Shown here in pieces: positions 9,354 through 21,750 of a stretch of DNA of 64,000 bases. The DNA is taken from assembly GCA_039111635.1 (NCBI GenBank), contig JBCAQO010000003.1, forward strand, positions 3,596,001 through 3,660,000, read 5' to 3'. The stretch is from Heterobasidion occidentale (taxonomy: Eukaryota; Basidiomycota; Agaricomycetes; Russulales; Bondarzewiaceae). A model generated the notes under the pieces. That model made no database searches. It was given only the letters and a program-made list of their open reading frames with translations, and had not been told where the DNA came from. The stretch's first letter is position 1; every line of letters begins with the position of its first letter. Both the position numbers and the translations under genes were made by a program.

Positions 9354-12300
9354 TCATCTCTTCGTATTTGCCTTGTTCTTCGTGGGGGCCTTTGCATTGG
9401 ACTTGGCTTTGCCTCGTTGTATGAGCTTGTCATTTGCTATGTCGTCTGAGTCTTGCTCCTTCTTAGCGGCGTCGTCCTCAGGTTCGTCTTCTTCAACCTG
9501 TAGTGACCACGTAAGTACCTATTGAAGGCAGTTTGGACACATGAATACGCAGTATCTCACATCGAATGCCTCCTCCAAATCAGGCGCTGGTCCTCCTGCA
9601 AGCTTCTTTGGCACCTTGCCAAGGTCTTGCCTGTGATACACGATCGGATGGTCCCTCGTGTTGTACCTGCCGTCGCCGATCAGTACACTCCCCTCGTACG
9701 TCGAATAAATCACCCACTTCTTCGTCAATGCCGATTTGGTTGCTGCGGAGATCTTTTTCAATATCAAATCATCCTTCCGGTCATCAACCCCAAGCTCGAC
9801 GATGGTGTCCCAGTCTTCCCGAGACAAATAATATTCGTCCATGCGATCGATGATGTTATCGACAGCTTTCTGAGAGAGCCATCCCAGTTGTAAGCCGACG
9901 ATTCTAGTACATGTGTATGGCGTAGACAAAGGACTCACGGCTCCCTCGTCGATCAGGGGTTTCACTAGATGTGGGAACAGGGCCGGAATGTACGACTGCC
10001 TGATCTCATGTTTATCTCCTGATACTTTCAGTCGCATGCGCGTCTGAACCTCGCCTAGCTGTCTGCCTAGCTTATTCTGTTTCGAGTTTTGACCAAGCCA
10101 CCTGGAAATGAAACATGTTTGAGAAATTGCATCATATCTACTTGGTACTTACTAGGACTTACTGAGGAAAGGACATTGCGTTCGGCCCGCCATAGCCAGA
10201 ACCCCCACCATAAAGGAAGGACGCCGGGCGGACTGTCGACAAGACGGCGTGCACGGGCATCAGAGTCCAATGTTGCTCAGGACTATAAAGATTAGCATCT
10301 TTCTTGACATCGACGGCATGGAACGCGGTAAGCTCACCCATGAATCAGAGCATCGACAAGATCTCCTTCGGATATCGAATTCGAGGCTTGGTCCATAAGC
10401 GATAAGTGTTTCATGACTTGTGCTGGCCCACTCTCATTCCGTACACGCACGGGTTGCGTTTTCAAGTAATTCTCCTATGGTGACAGAGGACCGCCCTTAT
10501 GTGGTTTGTCTGCAACGATGTAGTAGAAACAAGCGCACCTGGATGAACAGCGGTACAAAGGAATAGTCATGGAAGTAGAGTTCCATTTTATCACCCAACG
10601 TTTCTCGCGACGTAGGCGAAAACATATATGGCCCCAAAATCTTCTGGGTCACGTTGAACGGCGTCATCACGCTGTACTTCTCGTTCATCTTGGCCCTGCA
10701 ACACATACCCATCAACAGGGAGGGCATGGAGACATCAAAAAAGCACCAACAGTGTCTTGCTCTGATCGAAGTCCAATGAAGCGTTCGATAATCTCCACGT
10801 AGAGAGCATATTGAGGACCTGTCGGATGTCTGATTGCACGCCGTTGACCACTGGTCAACAACGTTAGCTGGTACCTTCATTTTTTCCCTGAACGCGTCAG
10901 CCCTTGCTGACGTGTTGACACTACTTGGCCGACCTACTTGTATGCAATAGTCAGGATCCTCGAACGAATGGCGGCGGCGTCCGGTCTACAAAGACGAGAC
11001 TCAGCCCATGAAGCGGAGGAGTATGGTATGCGCGACTCACTTCCTAAATGGCATGTTGAACGTCGAATTGACGAGAGGCTTCATCTTCAGAGCTGTGCGA
11101 TCATTTGTTATACAGATGATAGGGATCTTATCGAAGAACCCTTCATGAGCATGTCTTCCATAAGGTGATCGATGCGAGAAGCAGACCTTCGTTTTCTTGA
11201 TCAGGGCCGCGAGCGCACCAATACCCCCTCGATCGCCAGAAGACATGCCGTCGACCTCGTCCATGATGAGACAGGTCTTGTCAGTGATATCAACACCGGC
11301 AGCGTTGGTTAACTTTGCGCCATAGATCAGCTAGGATTAAAGACCAGACGGACTGCACTCACCTTTCCACCAGCCATCCAGCCGTCTAGAGAACTGTTCG
11401 TGATGTTGGTACTGCTCTAAGGATGGTCATGCGCATTGATCATTGGGATGACACAGATCAAGAAGGAAAAATACCTCGACCAGCTTCTTGCTCCGCACGT
11501 CACTTGCATTGAGCTCGATGGGCGTAAATCCCTCAAGTTTCGCGCAGAGATGGGCGCTGGTTGTTTTACCAATCCCAGGCGGGCCGGAGATCATGACACC
11601 GCGGAACATGTTCATACCATCCTTACCAGGCTTTTTGAAAGCCGATTTTAGGCTGTTTGGCCTGTTTCCCGCGTTAATTACAAGAGAGAATGGATGGCAT
11701 GGGGGCGTGAGAACGGACCAATCGTGCAACCACTGCCGAAGTTTCTCAATCTGGCCTTTATTTCCACAAATCTCCTTGAGTGTTTGGGGGGCATAGCGAT
11801 CCGTCCAAAGCTGCGTCTGGGTATCAACCATCTTCGAACTGAGACATATATGAATTCAAGGTTGATCGCCTGATCACAGAGAGGGTCATACCTTCCAGCT
11901 TTGCTTGATCCCGCAACATTTGCTGCCTTCTTTTCTCGGATCTCCAACTCCTTCGCGCCTTGCTTGATCGCTGCTAGTTCCTTCTCCTGTTTCTTTTTCT
12001 CTTTCTCATCCAAGCCCTTTCCGTTTCCCGGTCCTTTGCGCGTAGCGATAAGATTTAGGAACTCGTCTTCCGATAGTGTAGGGATATTGTGTTTCTTGAG
12101 AGCCGCAATCTTGCTCGGGCCAGCGTTTTCCCCTAGCACAACATATGACGTTTTCGACGATGGCTGTCCCACGACACGACTGTAGAGGTGGATCGTCAAA
12201 TCGATTAATGAGTGAGAGGGAAGCATTCGTACCCGCCGAAGCGCTTCGCAAGATCTGTCGCTTCGTCTCGGGAAAAGCTGCTCAATTCGCCTGTGAACAC

Positions 12301-13333
12301 GAAGGCAAGACCAGCCAGACAGTCAGGATGCGCAGACTCGGGCACAGCTTTCGATCCAGGAGCGACAGGCCCTGCTAGCTTCGCTGCCTTGGCTGCTGCC
12401 CAACTACGTTGAAATTGAGATTGGAATCAGGGAGATCAGCGAAGGTGGCGGCGCACTTGAATTTGGGTTTGGGCTTCTCCCCCTCTTCTGCATCGTCTGT
12501 CTTAGGCTTTGCCTTGGGCTGTTCTTGTGCCTTGCTAGCGCCAGATTTTCGAGGAGTTTTCTTGATGCCTGCGTTCGGCCTGCCCTTAGGAGGACCTTTT
12601 TTCAAGGGTTTCTCGTCTTCGCTCCCAGCATCGTCGACAACGAACTCATCATCATCATCGGAGGGTGATGATGCGTACTCACATTCATCAATTCTCTTCC
12701 CATTGATCTTTCCATTGGATTTGGGCTCTGGCTTGCGTGGTTGTGGGACAGGAGCTGCGGATGGCTTCGAAAAGGAGGCGGAAGATGAGGCCACGGCTGC
12801 CTTTTTCTTCGGAGGTGGCGTGGCTTCATGCTTGTCCTCTTCGTCTTCGTCATCACTAGATAGCAGAATCTTCTTCTTCCGCTTCAAGGTCGCGGCGGCC
12901 GGTGGCGAGATGGGTTTCGAGGTTCTAGTGGTTTCGTGAGCAAAAATTAGGGAGCGTAAAGATTACTGTGGCACAAACTTTGCAGTCGACTTTGATGGTT
13001 TTGGACTGCGAAAAAATCAGTACGGAACAACGAAGTCCTCGAGTGCCATCAAAACATACTCGTCATCTTCATCACCTGGAACCGTCGGTCAGCGATGTGC
13101 GTAGTCCCTGAACAGATCTGCGCAGACGTACTAATCAATATAGCCTTATAGTGTGCGGCTTGGGCTGGTTTCTGCATCTCTGTCACGTCTCATCCTGACA
13201 GGAGCCTATATGAGAACACGCACAGTCTGGACAGTCGTTGCCTTGCTATTGCTGCCCCCTGCCCAAAGAACGATTTTATATCGCGGCCTTGTATTTTAGG
13301 TGTACCCTTGACGCGAACTTTTGTCGGAGGCAT
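9354..13333 (-). CDS. RFC1: Replication factor C subunit 1 (large clamp-loader subunit), about 21 exons, one apparent frameshift
   Basis: Large subunit of the PCNA loader. My exons from the start: 13220-13333, 13132-13171, 13060-13075, 12979-13005, 12457-12924, 12233-12403, 11892-12179, 11719-11838, 11475-11661, 11363-11416, 11187-11312, 11041-11126, 10938-10985, 10751-10887, 10539-10695, 10338-10474, 10163-10282, 9939-10101, 9718-9869, 9561-9666 and 9354-9497; about 953 residues. Order of domains: N-terminal PCNA-binding-like box (IQGRDIKSFFG), an acidic and Lys-rich linker, a BRCT domain (CLAGLAFVFTGELSSFSRDE to FLNLIATR), an AAA module with Walker A GPPGIGKTT near 11575 and Walker B LIMDEVDG near 11270, then the RFC1 C-terminal domain (EYYLSREDWDTIVELG) and a basic tail. 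The coding frame slips by one base near 10850, between VVDQ and LVNGV, where family members continue without a break. The exon 1 donor is uncertain (13220 or 13224), as are the acceptors before 11312 and 11126. Confidence 0.92.
10845..10855 (-). other. Apparent 1-base deletion in RFC1 exon 14
   Basis: Minus-strand codons read GTT GTT GAC CAG and then TGGTCAACGGC. Inserting one base restores the family sequence (VVDQLVNGVQSDIRQVL) up to the next donor at 10751. Without it the exon runs into the wrong frame. No splice pair can bridge one or two bases. An assembly error is the simplest explanation because the rest of this essential gene is intact. Confidence 0.7.
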
Positions 13334-16300
13334 TGCGAATGTGATGCTCTTATGGACAGAAAGACGGTATGTGATCCTGGACGAGCCAACGAGTTGTTGC
13401 AACCCAAGTGGCGTGACAGGAAGGTGTGACTTGACGCGTCATGAAAAGCGACGCGCGCCGTCACAGTACCCTTCTCATTCCGATCGCGACAATTGGAGTT
13501 TGCAGACAAATACGCTGAATTCGTGTAGTGGAACAGAGAGAGACTAGGGGATACAGATGATACAGAATCTACTGGCTAGTGCATAACAGGGCACTAGATG
13601 AGCATAACCAATAACGATAGAACGCGCCATGACCTGCCACGACAATAACGGAAATTCGTCTGAGACATCCGGACAAGACCTCCAAGACAGAAGATGGGAA
13701 TGAGAGCACACCGAGCATCGGGCCCAGCACAAGCCAAAGCCTAGGCACCACCGTAGAACCAGCTGCGAGTCAGCCATCAGCTTCCAGGATCTTGTCTCGG
13801 GGTCGCCTCAGAGCAAAGAGCAGAGCGAGCACCAGGTCACCGTCCATGATAAATCGACACCAGAGAGCGAGCGTATGTTCGCAGAGCGTCCGCGCAACAT
13901 CGTCAGAAGTCATACCCCTGGGGGGCTATCATGTCATGACCGAATGAGAAAAAGGTCGAAAAGTCGAGAGAGTAAAAGAATCGAACCTGCGAACCAGGAC
14001 CGTAACCGAAAAATTGGCTGCCAGGTACCGGCCACTGCATCAACCTCGACAAGCCCGATGAGAACTATATCGTCAGCGGTGATTCCATTGGACCCAATAG
14101 GTAAGGGCGGGTATACTCCTGCCTGTAGCTTCGGATTCTGTTACGCAGTGGGTGAGAAAGAAAGAAAAACGCGGAAAGGAATGGGGCGCCCACAGTCATA
14201 AACTGACGCACGAGTAGTGCGACGCGATGAGCGAGGAGCTTTCGACAACATCCACTGTCACCGCGCATTGACAGATCGGCCCGCCACGGCTCGTAGCCAA
14301 GCCACTGTTGCAGAGTAAGAAAACAGATCATCGTCCACAAAATGCAGAATCATACACAAATAACCAAGCTCTGCTTCGTGGGGGAGCTCCACTTCTCCGT
14401 CTTGCGAGAGTCCGAAAGAATATCGAGATTGCGCTCAGCGTCAGGTAACGATATCCCTAGAGATGGAGACGTTGTGTCGAACCAGATTGCAGACCGTCGT
14501 GGTCTGATCGGCCCCTTCATGACCTGTTGCACAAATGTGCCTGGGTGGAGGTCTACGGCAATGTCGACAAATCCTAGAACGCCGCTATTGGCGTCTGCTA
14601 TAATATAGGTTGTGAGGTGCGATCCCCAATTACATTTTGTCATTGGGTGTTTGTTTCTCGAGAGATACTCAAAATAATGCAGAGCATCGTTTGGGAATAC
14701 CCGTCCGATGCTGCCTTTGAGCAGAAGCTGTCTGTCTGTCATGACGGTAGGGTAGTGCGCTCGAGGAGCGAGGTGTATGTGTTGTGAGCTGCTAAGCTGC
14801 ATCGCCGTACCCTATTTAAGGGTTCGAGAGGGAGCTTTGGCATACCTGTGGCCAAGCGGCAACATAATAGACCAGGCCACCGTGTCCGATCCATTCGCTT
14901 CATTTCGCTATGTGTCCACCGTCCACCCCACCGACAAAGCTCTGATCAGTTGCCGGGCGAGCTCGCAAGGACCCTCTCCACAGATTATCAACGCCATGAA
15001 TAATTTCGGTGTAAATTTTGGGGAAACCATTTCGGTGAAAAGAGGGACAAGCGAGGGCAGAAAAAAAATCATGAGGGGGAGGGGGGAGGAGCAAAGCGGA
15101 GGTGACCGTAATTTGTGACATACCGAATGAGTCGTCACGCATCCCCGTTCAAGCGCCGTTCGGACATCCTATCTATTTGGGTCCTGTTGCTCATAGAGCC
15201 GATCTGTACAATCATGCTAAGGCGTGTACAAGAAGACTGTACTCGAGGAGACTGTACACCAGCATGCACATTTTTATTTTATCTTATCACGAATTGTTCT
15301 GATTTTTTTTCTGCCTCATTCTTAGTTTCGCCACTGCCAGCACAGCACATGCGGAGGTGAGGGGGCTGAATTCAGGGTTTCCGACGGCTACATGGGCTAT
15401 TCGCTCGCGTCCAGTAATATCTACCAGCAGACAGAGCATGTAGACTGTACAGTGAGTTTTTCTGTGCAATTTTACAATGTATAAAGCATAGCTCAACGTC
15501 TACAACGATGCAGCGAAGTACATATCCGTGACGCAGGTGGTTCGGTTCGGTTCTCAAGCCATGCGGCCGCGCTTTGAATTTTCTATTGTCCTCCCCCCCT
15601 CAACAAGAGCCCGATCTGAGTTGGGTGCATGGCCCAGGTCCTCACCGGCTCCACCTGCCATCATTTTCCTCACACAAGTGGCGACTCTTCTCTTGGACGT
15701 GTCACCGATCTCCGGCGACGCAAAAGACACCCGGAAGTGCAGGAAAGTTCTGGAAGATTTGCTGGAGGCAAGGATAGAAAACACCCAGATTCCTTCCCCC
15801 CCCTCTCCTCATCCCCTACCCTGGCAGTCAACAGCCTTTTACGCTCGCTTGCCTCTATCATCTACCGCATGTTACGCCCGTTATTTGATTGGCATCGAAA
15901 ACACGTATAAGCACCTCTACGCAGACTCCCGCCAACGTTGCTAGCACGTCAACTATGAACCGAAGTTCGTCGGGCGCCTTTCACCCGAAGCCCAGTGGAT
16001 TGAACGGCAACCATCATGAGGCCCCAAACCTCTGAGCGCCATACAACAGCCTAGCCCGTACAGATTGGTAGGGGTCTCAAAGGGTGCTATTTTTCGCGTT
16101 CGTCCCAAATAACTAGGCCACTTACCACCATTCTCCCCAGCCATGCCGACAACTTAACGGCCCACCTTCGCTCCCTCCTTGGCGACATTAGCGTGCCTCC
16201 TCTCCATACACCCTGAGGCGCACCCGCATATCCACACAGCGCACGGAACACTTTTGGCGTCGACTCTTAGGCGTTATACCTGTGGCCTGACACTAAGGAT

Positions 16301-16757
16301 GTCTTGATGTCTCGATGCGTTGTCGTCGACTCGCCAAGCGTGATAGAAATGGCCAGGGATGAAGAGCAACTCGTTTTGCCAGGCATGCTCGGGCTGCTTA
16401 TATCGTCCAGTATCCTTTGTTCTCGGCACTGTCCTTGTTCCCTTTACAGCGAGGATGCGGACAGAATCCCCCCTCGTTATGTCGGCGTGTATCGGATTGG
16501 CACCCACCTAGCTCAGATATCTCCACCCTCCGCTCATCCACGTTTCATCGATGTGATCAGCTGTCGGCATGATCGCATCATCAGACATCTTGTTAGGTTC
16601 ATAAGTGATCACTACCACAGATCCGAGCTCGCATAGGTGGCTCTTGTATTTCTGTCATCCTTATATAAATAGGCTCTCTTTCTCCTACTCGAAAACATAT
16701 GCGCATATCGCAGCTACTGCATCCCCAAAGATGTATGTCCACAGCCCCCAGCTCGGT
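13334..16757. other. Long intergenic stretch with no recognisable gene
   Basis: Apart from the weak candidate at 14350-14742, I find no family or convincing exon chain. Short frames with hydrophobic runs occur on the minus strand at 13569-13870. Homopurine and homopyrimidine tracts lie near 15060-15090 and 15800. The segment contains divergent promoter space for RFC1 (right side of 13333) and the 3' side of MGMT. Confidence 0.4.
14350..14742 (-). CDS. Hypothetical protein, possible short gene
   Basis: A frame of 130 codons starts at the ATG at 14742 (the frame itself is open to 14802). A TATA-like stretch (CTTAAATAG on the minus strand, near 14815) lies about 70 bases upstream of that ATG, a reasonable position for a core promoter. 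The predicted product has no domain, signal peptide or repeat that I recognise. No homologue comes to mind. It may be a species-specific gene or chance. Confidence 0.25.
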   Translation of the reverse strand: MTDRQLLLKGSIGRVFPNDALHYFEYLSRNKHPMTKCNWGSHLTTYIIADANSGVLGFVDIAVDLHPGTFVQQVMKGPIRPRRSAIWFDTTSPSLGISLPDAERNLDILSDSRKTEKWSSPTKQSLVICV

Positions 16758-17477
16758 TCAATTCGACACAACGGCGTCCGGTCCAGCCCATAGATATTCC
16801 TCTCCTCTCACTAGCCTTCCTTCCGCCGTGAACGGAACGCCCTCTTGTACCAACATCCTCACCTTCTCGCGCTGGACAGCGCCCAGGCCCAGTCCTCTAA
16901 ACTGGTCATTCCACCCCACGGCGCCAACCTCTGGGCCGACCCGCTTTCTCTTGCTCGCTCTGCCCTTGAGATCTGTCCACTCGCCGAAAAATCCGCCGAC
17001 GAAGAAGTTCGACGCCACGACCCTATGGCAAGGCACGTACGGCGCGAACGGGTTGTTTCGCAGCGCTGTCCCGACCGAACGCGGGGACCCAGAGCCCAAA
17101 GCAGTGCATATGGCTTTGTACGTGCTGATTTTGCCTGCGGGAACCTTCAGTATGAGGTCGTACACTTCCCAGTGATGCGGTGGGACTCGTTTGCCAGAGG
17201 GGGTGCGATACGAGAGACGTGTCACGGCGGTCCGCGGATACTCGACTTTATATACTATTTGTCAAAGAACTTTGATCAGACGAGCTGCACTTGCTGCTTG
17301 AGCGATAGCAGAAGGATATTCACGCAGGGAAAAGTCTCGCAGTTTGGATTCTGTGAAGGCGGGGGCATTCTTCGCTTCAATGCTTGCTGGGGACAGTGAT
17401 CGGGTGCTACGACTCTTCTTCTCAGAACTGAAGCGAAAGGACTCTAGGTCGAAGGGTTTGGTGCGGACTACTGGCAT
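16758..17477 (-). CDS. MGMT: Methylated-DNA--protein-cysteine methyltransferase (O6-alkylguanine repair), 2 exons
   Basis: Suicide repair enzyme that moves an alkyl group from O6 of guanine to its own active-site Cys. Exons 17324-17477 and 16758-17254, joined by a 69-nt intron (donor GTGAAT, acceptor AAATAG), give 216 residues. The catalytic motif PCHRVV is present, preceded by GSPRSVGTALRNNPFAPYV, the DNA-recognition helix and Asn-hinge region of the family. The strand and helix before it read WEVYDLILKVPAGKISTYKAI. The TGA at 17266 is in frame in unspliced DNA and is removed by the intron. Without exon 1 no ATG precedes the domain, which is the main reason for the two-exon model. The C-terminal tail is longer than in bacterial Ogt and contains KGRASKRKRVG, a possible nuclear signal. 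Family certain; exon 1 inferred. Confidence 0.9.
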
Positions 17478-20474
17478 CGTGGCGACGGCTGGATGACAAT
17501 GGCCTTGAACAAAGGGGGCGGAACGCGATGAGTCAACTCACACGTGTGTCACATACTCACGTGTGTAGTGACATGACGCGGCTTTCGGTTCCGAAATAAC
17601 CAGAGATGAATTCAAGTTTGTGTTCGCCCGATCGACTGCCCACATAGGAGAGCACGTAGGTCAACGACCAAAGCCCTTCAATAATACTTTCTGACTTACA
17701 CCAAGCCACCTTGTTGAATGCAGGTTCGGTTACATCGTTAACTTGCCAAAGGCAAATTTGAGAGGGACTCATTGGCTCATGAAAACGATGTGTTAGAGGC
17801 CGGTAGAAAGGCACCCACCTACGTGAAAAGAACAAACCAACCTCAGCACACTAATGACCAATCTCATACGCACCTCAACTGAAAAGAGTGGTGATTGATC
17901 GTGGCCCGTTTTAAGTCAACATTACAAGCAACCATTCATGAGCTGAAATGATACCACAGGAATATCTCACGCGTCAGAGCTTCACTTATTTAACGCACCT
18001 TGCGTTAGCTAGATGAGGCTGAGCCAAATGACCGAGGGTGTTATGCCAAAGGAATAAACAAAATCAATACTCGTTGTCAAGAAATGGTGTCAGAGGGGGA
18101 GAGAGGTTAAAACGTTTGATACTTAGCAGTGGCATATGTCGATTTTGCGCTACTCTCGCAACGCAAATTTCTTTGCGATATTGATTTAGTCGTCACTTCA
18201 AAGAGATTTTATCACCTAAGTCGGACGATTAAAAATTCTCGAGTGAAGGATCGAGCTGGGCACGTACTCGTCGGATTTTCCTATATCGGCTGCGGTTAAC
18301 TCGTCATCGTCAATCGCTAAGTACGGCTGTCGCGACATCTGCGCTATCAGAAGCGGCGAATTTCCCTTTATTAATCTGAGTGTATTACCAGATTACCACG
18401 ACCCGTCGAAGATCATCTTTCCCGTAGTTCCAGGTCAGGATGCTCTTCAATTGCTGATCTCCATTAAAAGGGAGTCCAGGTGTTCCGAGATAATGTATTT
18501 AATTCTGGCGGTTAGTCCATGAGCACTGAGCTTCAATGATGGCTCGTGTCACGGAAGAGAATGCAACCCTGTTGTGATGCCATTAAAAGAGGGCATCAGG
18601 GAAATCCAGAAGGCGGCTCAGAGTTCCAGATAGCGAAGGTAAAGAGAGTGACGGGTAATGAGTAAAAGCGCTGGCACGACGCACGGAAGGTGATCTTGCT
18701 TTCTTCGCCAGACGTTGACAAATAGAGATGTGAGGTGGTGAAAGATGCCCTTTGGTTAGTAGAAGATTAGATGAACGACACGCATCGCCACGCGCTTCGA
18801 CAATATGCTGCCGAATGATGGATCAGTTGTGGCAGCGGTAGCCATGTCGGATACCCTTCCACGAGGGGGTAGAGATAGGAACGTGTTAAAAAGGCGGGCA
18901 TATCCTGGGGAATGCTAGAATCTGAATCTAGTGGGCGTGAGGGTGGCATGCGCGCCGACGATCAGTGGGGATACGTGGCGAGGAAGGATTCTTCGAAGTC
19001 TGTATACCACGTTCTCGTTCGGCATGGAGTCGATGAATGCGTAACACAGTAAGTTCCCTAAGAGCTAGATGATCCGCTCTTCAATTGAGGGAGGTACTCA
19101 CCTCTGCGTCCTTTCAATTTCTCACCCGATAGTTGGTGAAGGAAAGGGCTGTATCTGCACTTGATTGACGACTCTGCCACCGAAACCAAATTCGAGCACC
19201 CTGCATTCCATAATGGCTCTGGCGGATAGCCGACAATGAGCATGTCTCATGAGAGTGATGTGTTCACATCAACTACCATGGTCACAACATCTTTGCCCTT
19301 CGGGGTTGTGGGCCATGAGGGTAGAGGCGTCAAAGGATGCTGTCGAGGCAGAACATTGTCGAAAGGGGTTCATGAGGAAGGGAATCGATGTGGCATTTCA
19401 CCGGATTGATGAATGGCGCGGGGAAGACCAAGAACTAGCAATAGAGTCTGGACAAGTGAACCGCTTTAAGGAAGATTGAATGATGAAATATCGGCGTACT
19501 TTCGTTGCCATGTATGAATGGGAGAAAGGGAGGAAGGTGATGCAGCCTGCCAAGATCCACGACGAGACTGATATACCCACTGCGCATTGGCCTGCGTTGT
19601 ACTTCTGGTGGCGGAGCATGGGACAATGCTCTGGGGGGCACCATGGCAAGCTCCGGCGGATTGGTGCGTGGCGGGCTAAAGCCTCCCTATTGTTGTCAGG
19701 CGTTTGCAATCATGCGTGGCGCGCATGGTCAGATTGATTCGTAACTCCAAGCCCCAACGTTACTTAACAAGTGAACGATGCACGAAGCGCGCACCACCAT
19801 GTGCTTTCCCAAGGTAGTTCAATGTTAAAGGCGCCCTGCGATAGACAATAAGAATATGATGCGGAATAACATAAACGAGTTTTGAGACAAAAAGCGAACG
19901 TCGACTCGCTGTGCCTATGCTATGGCCCAATCTGAGACACAGAAATGGGGTTTCCGGAGGCTTCCGAGTCCGGGGGTTGTCAGGTCAATCAAGTTCATGA
20001 GCCCGTTTGGGTCCTTGTGGTCAACCGTCCCGAGTCAATTGTTTTTTTGTCGTTTGCTCTGACGCCTGATCATATTTACCTGATACTGACAAAATAGTGA
20101 TTAAACAGTCTCCGTTCTTTTATGGTCTGTATAATCATGCACTCACCGCGTCATACTCGTCAGGAAAACGAGTTAACCTGGGAAAAGTCTGCGAATCAAT
20201 GTTGTATAGCGTCTGCGTCTGCTGTAAGCAGATTCCATGGACTCCACTGCATCTATCTACAAACTTCGATAGTAAAATCCCACTTGCCTTGGACTCTGGA
20301 GAGTTGTACTCCGGATTCACGCTAAGGGGCCGACTGACATGGAAGTCTGCTCATTGATTGTGACTGCAGTGACCTTGCGTGACAATAACTCGACTTTGGT
20401 GCTGCGCAGATCGATTTTCCCAGTCATTTCTCCGCAAGGTTTATACGAGAGCATACGGTACTCAAGCATCTCTG
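17478..20474. other. Intergenic region without a recognisable gene
   Basis: Three kilobases between MGMT and the SNO gene. Adjoining plus-strand frames at 19249-19479 and 19480-19737 have ATG starts but no known motif. The stretch 18000-18700 is relatively AT-rich. Nothing here is supported as a gene. Confidence 0.4.
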
Positions 20475-21422
20475 ATGCAGGACATTCCAGTCTCCAATGG
20501 TTTAACAATTGGAATACTCGGCGAGCATCAACTTTTCACCCATGCGACGGTCCATTGACGAACGATGCGTTCAGCGCTCCAGGGTGCTTTCATCGAGCAC
20601 CAGCACATACTGCAGAAACTCTCCACACGGCGGAGGCTGTTCGTCGTCCAGGTTCGGACACCTGAAGACCTAGAGAAGTGTGATGCTCTAATTATCCCTG
20701 GTGGAGGTCCGTCCCTCCTATCCTTTTCAAATGCTCAGGACTCGTGTGCTGACCGCTAGACCTTCTGATCAGAGTCGACGACCATTGCCTTGTTGGCAAA
20801 ACTTTCTGGATTGCTGGAACCACTGCGTGAGTTTGTCAGGACGAAGTCAGTGTGGGGAACGTGTGCAGGGGCGATTTTGCTGGCGCAGGCCGTGGCAAAC
20901 CCGAAGAAGGGAGGCCAGGAGCTTTTGGGCGGCGTGTCCGTTACCGTTGCACGGAACGGATGGGGTTCGCAGGTCAGCGCAGCTATTTTCTTACGACGTT
21001 CCACAATGTGAATGCTTATGGATACACCTATAATTTGAATTCTAACTTTCAGGTTGAATCGTTCGAAGCGCCTCTCACAGTTGACGGCCTTCGAGATCCG
21101 TCAACACCATTTACAGGGGTTTTTATCCGTGCACCTGTGTGTATTCTTATTTACATACTTTTCTTGACCGAACGTTTTCATTGGGATTTTCTAGGTGATC
21201 TTATCACTCACAGCAACCATCTCCGACGCCCCCGTCCAAATCATCTCCCGCATACCTTCTGACCTCCTGCCGCACACGCTCGAAAATACTCCCGATCAAT
21301 CCATCGTCGCGCTAAGACAGGGCCGACACCTTCTCACCACGTTCCACCCCGAACTTACGCCCGACAACCGATTCCACGAGTACTTCGTGAAGGAATGCGT
21401 CGTGCCCTTCGTCGCCAATTAG
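20475..21422 (+). CDS. Pyridoxal 5'-phosphate synthase glutaminase subunit (PdxT/SNO family), 5 exons
   Basis: Class I glutaminase that hydrolyses glutamine and hands ammonia to the PdxS/SNZ synthase in the deoxyxylulose-independent vitamin B6 pathway (cytosol). Exons 20475-20520, 20575-20706, 20773-20972, 21053-21136 and 21195-21422 join in phase. Family signatures in order: [15 protein letters not shown] at the N-terminus, [14 protein letters not shown], the nucleophile elbow [11 protein letters not shown] with the catalytic Cys, [26 protein letters not shown], and near the end TFHPELTPD with the catalytic His and Glu. Length is about 229 residues, normal for the family. Intron 1 appears to begin with GC (CTCG|GCGAGC), a minor but accepted donor class. 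No SNZ partner gene is in the window, so the usual divergent SNO-SNZ pairing of yeasts does not hold here. Confidence 0.92.
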
Positions 21423-21750
21423 ACTGCTTTTTCCTCGGTGTTTTGGTCTAGGCTGCTGTAGACTGCTTTTCTCTCAGGGATTTTCAGGGTTGCCAAGATG
21501 CTTGTATTTCGACATTATTACTGTGTTCGGTTTGTCGGGGAAAGGGACTTAATTGGAAACCTGCGACGGGATTACCTCGAACAACAAGCGTGTTCGAAGT
21601 GAGTACTACAGCAGAGAATACAAGTTAAAGCCATGTCCAGTAAACAATTCGACCAATAATGCAAGCCGAGAGAAGAGGTACAGTAAACATATCACTATAA
21701 GAAGAGCAAAACCCATCTTCTATATAAACCATCCTCGCACTAAACTTATC

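Noticed and set aside
13965..14052. tRNA-like signal on the minus strand (GGTTCGATTC B-box-like word and GTCGAG/CTCGAC ends)
   Set aside because: The T stem does not pair, the acceptor strands are in the wrong register relative to the B-box, and no anticodon arm can be drawn.
20097..20470. SNZ/PdxS partner gene beside the glutaminase
   Set aside because: Searched by eye in both directions; no (beta-alpha)8 barrel motifs such as the PdxS lysine region are visible.
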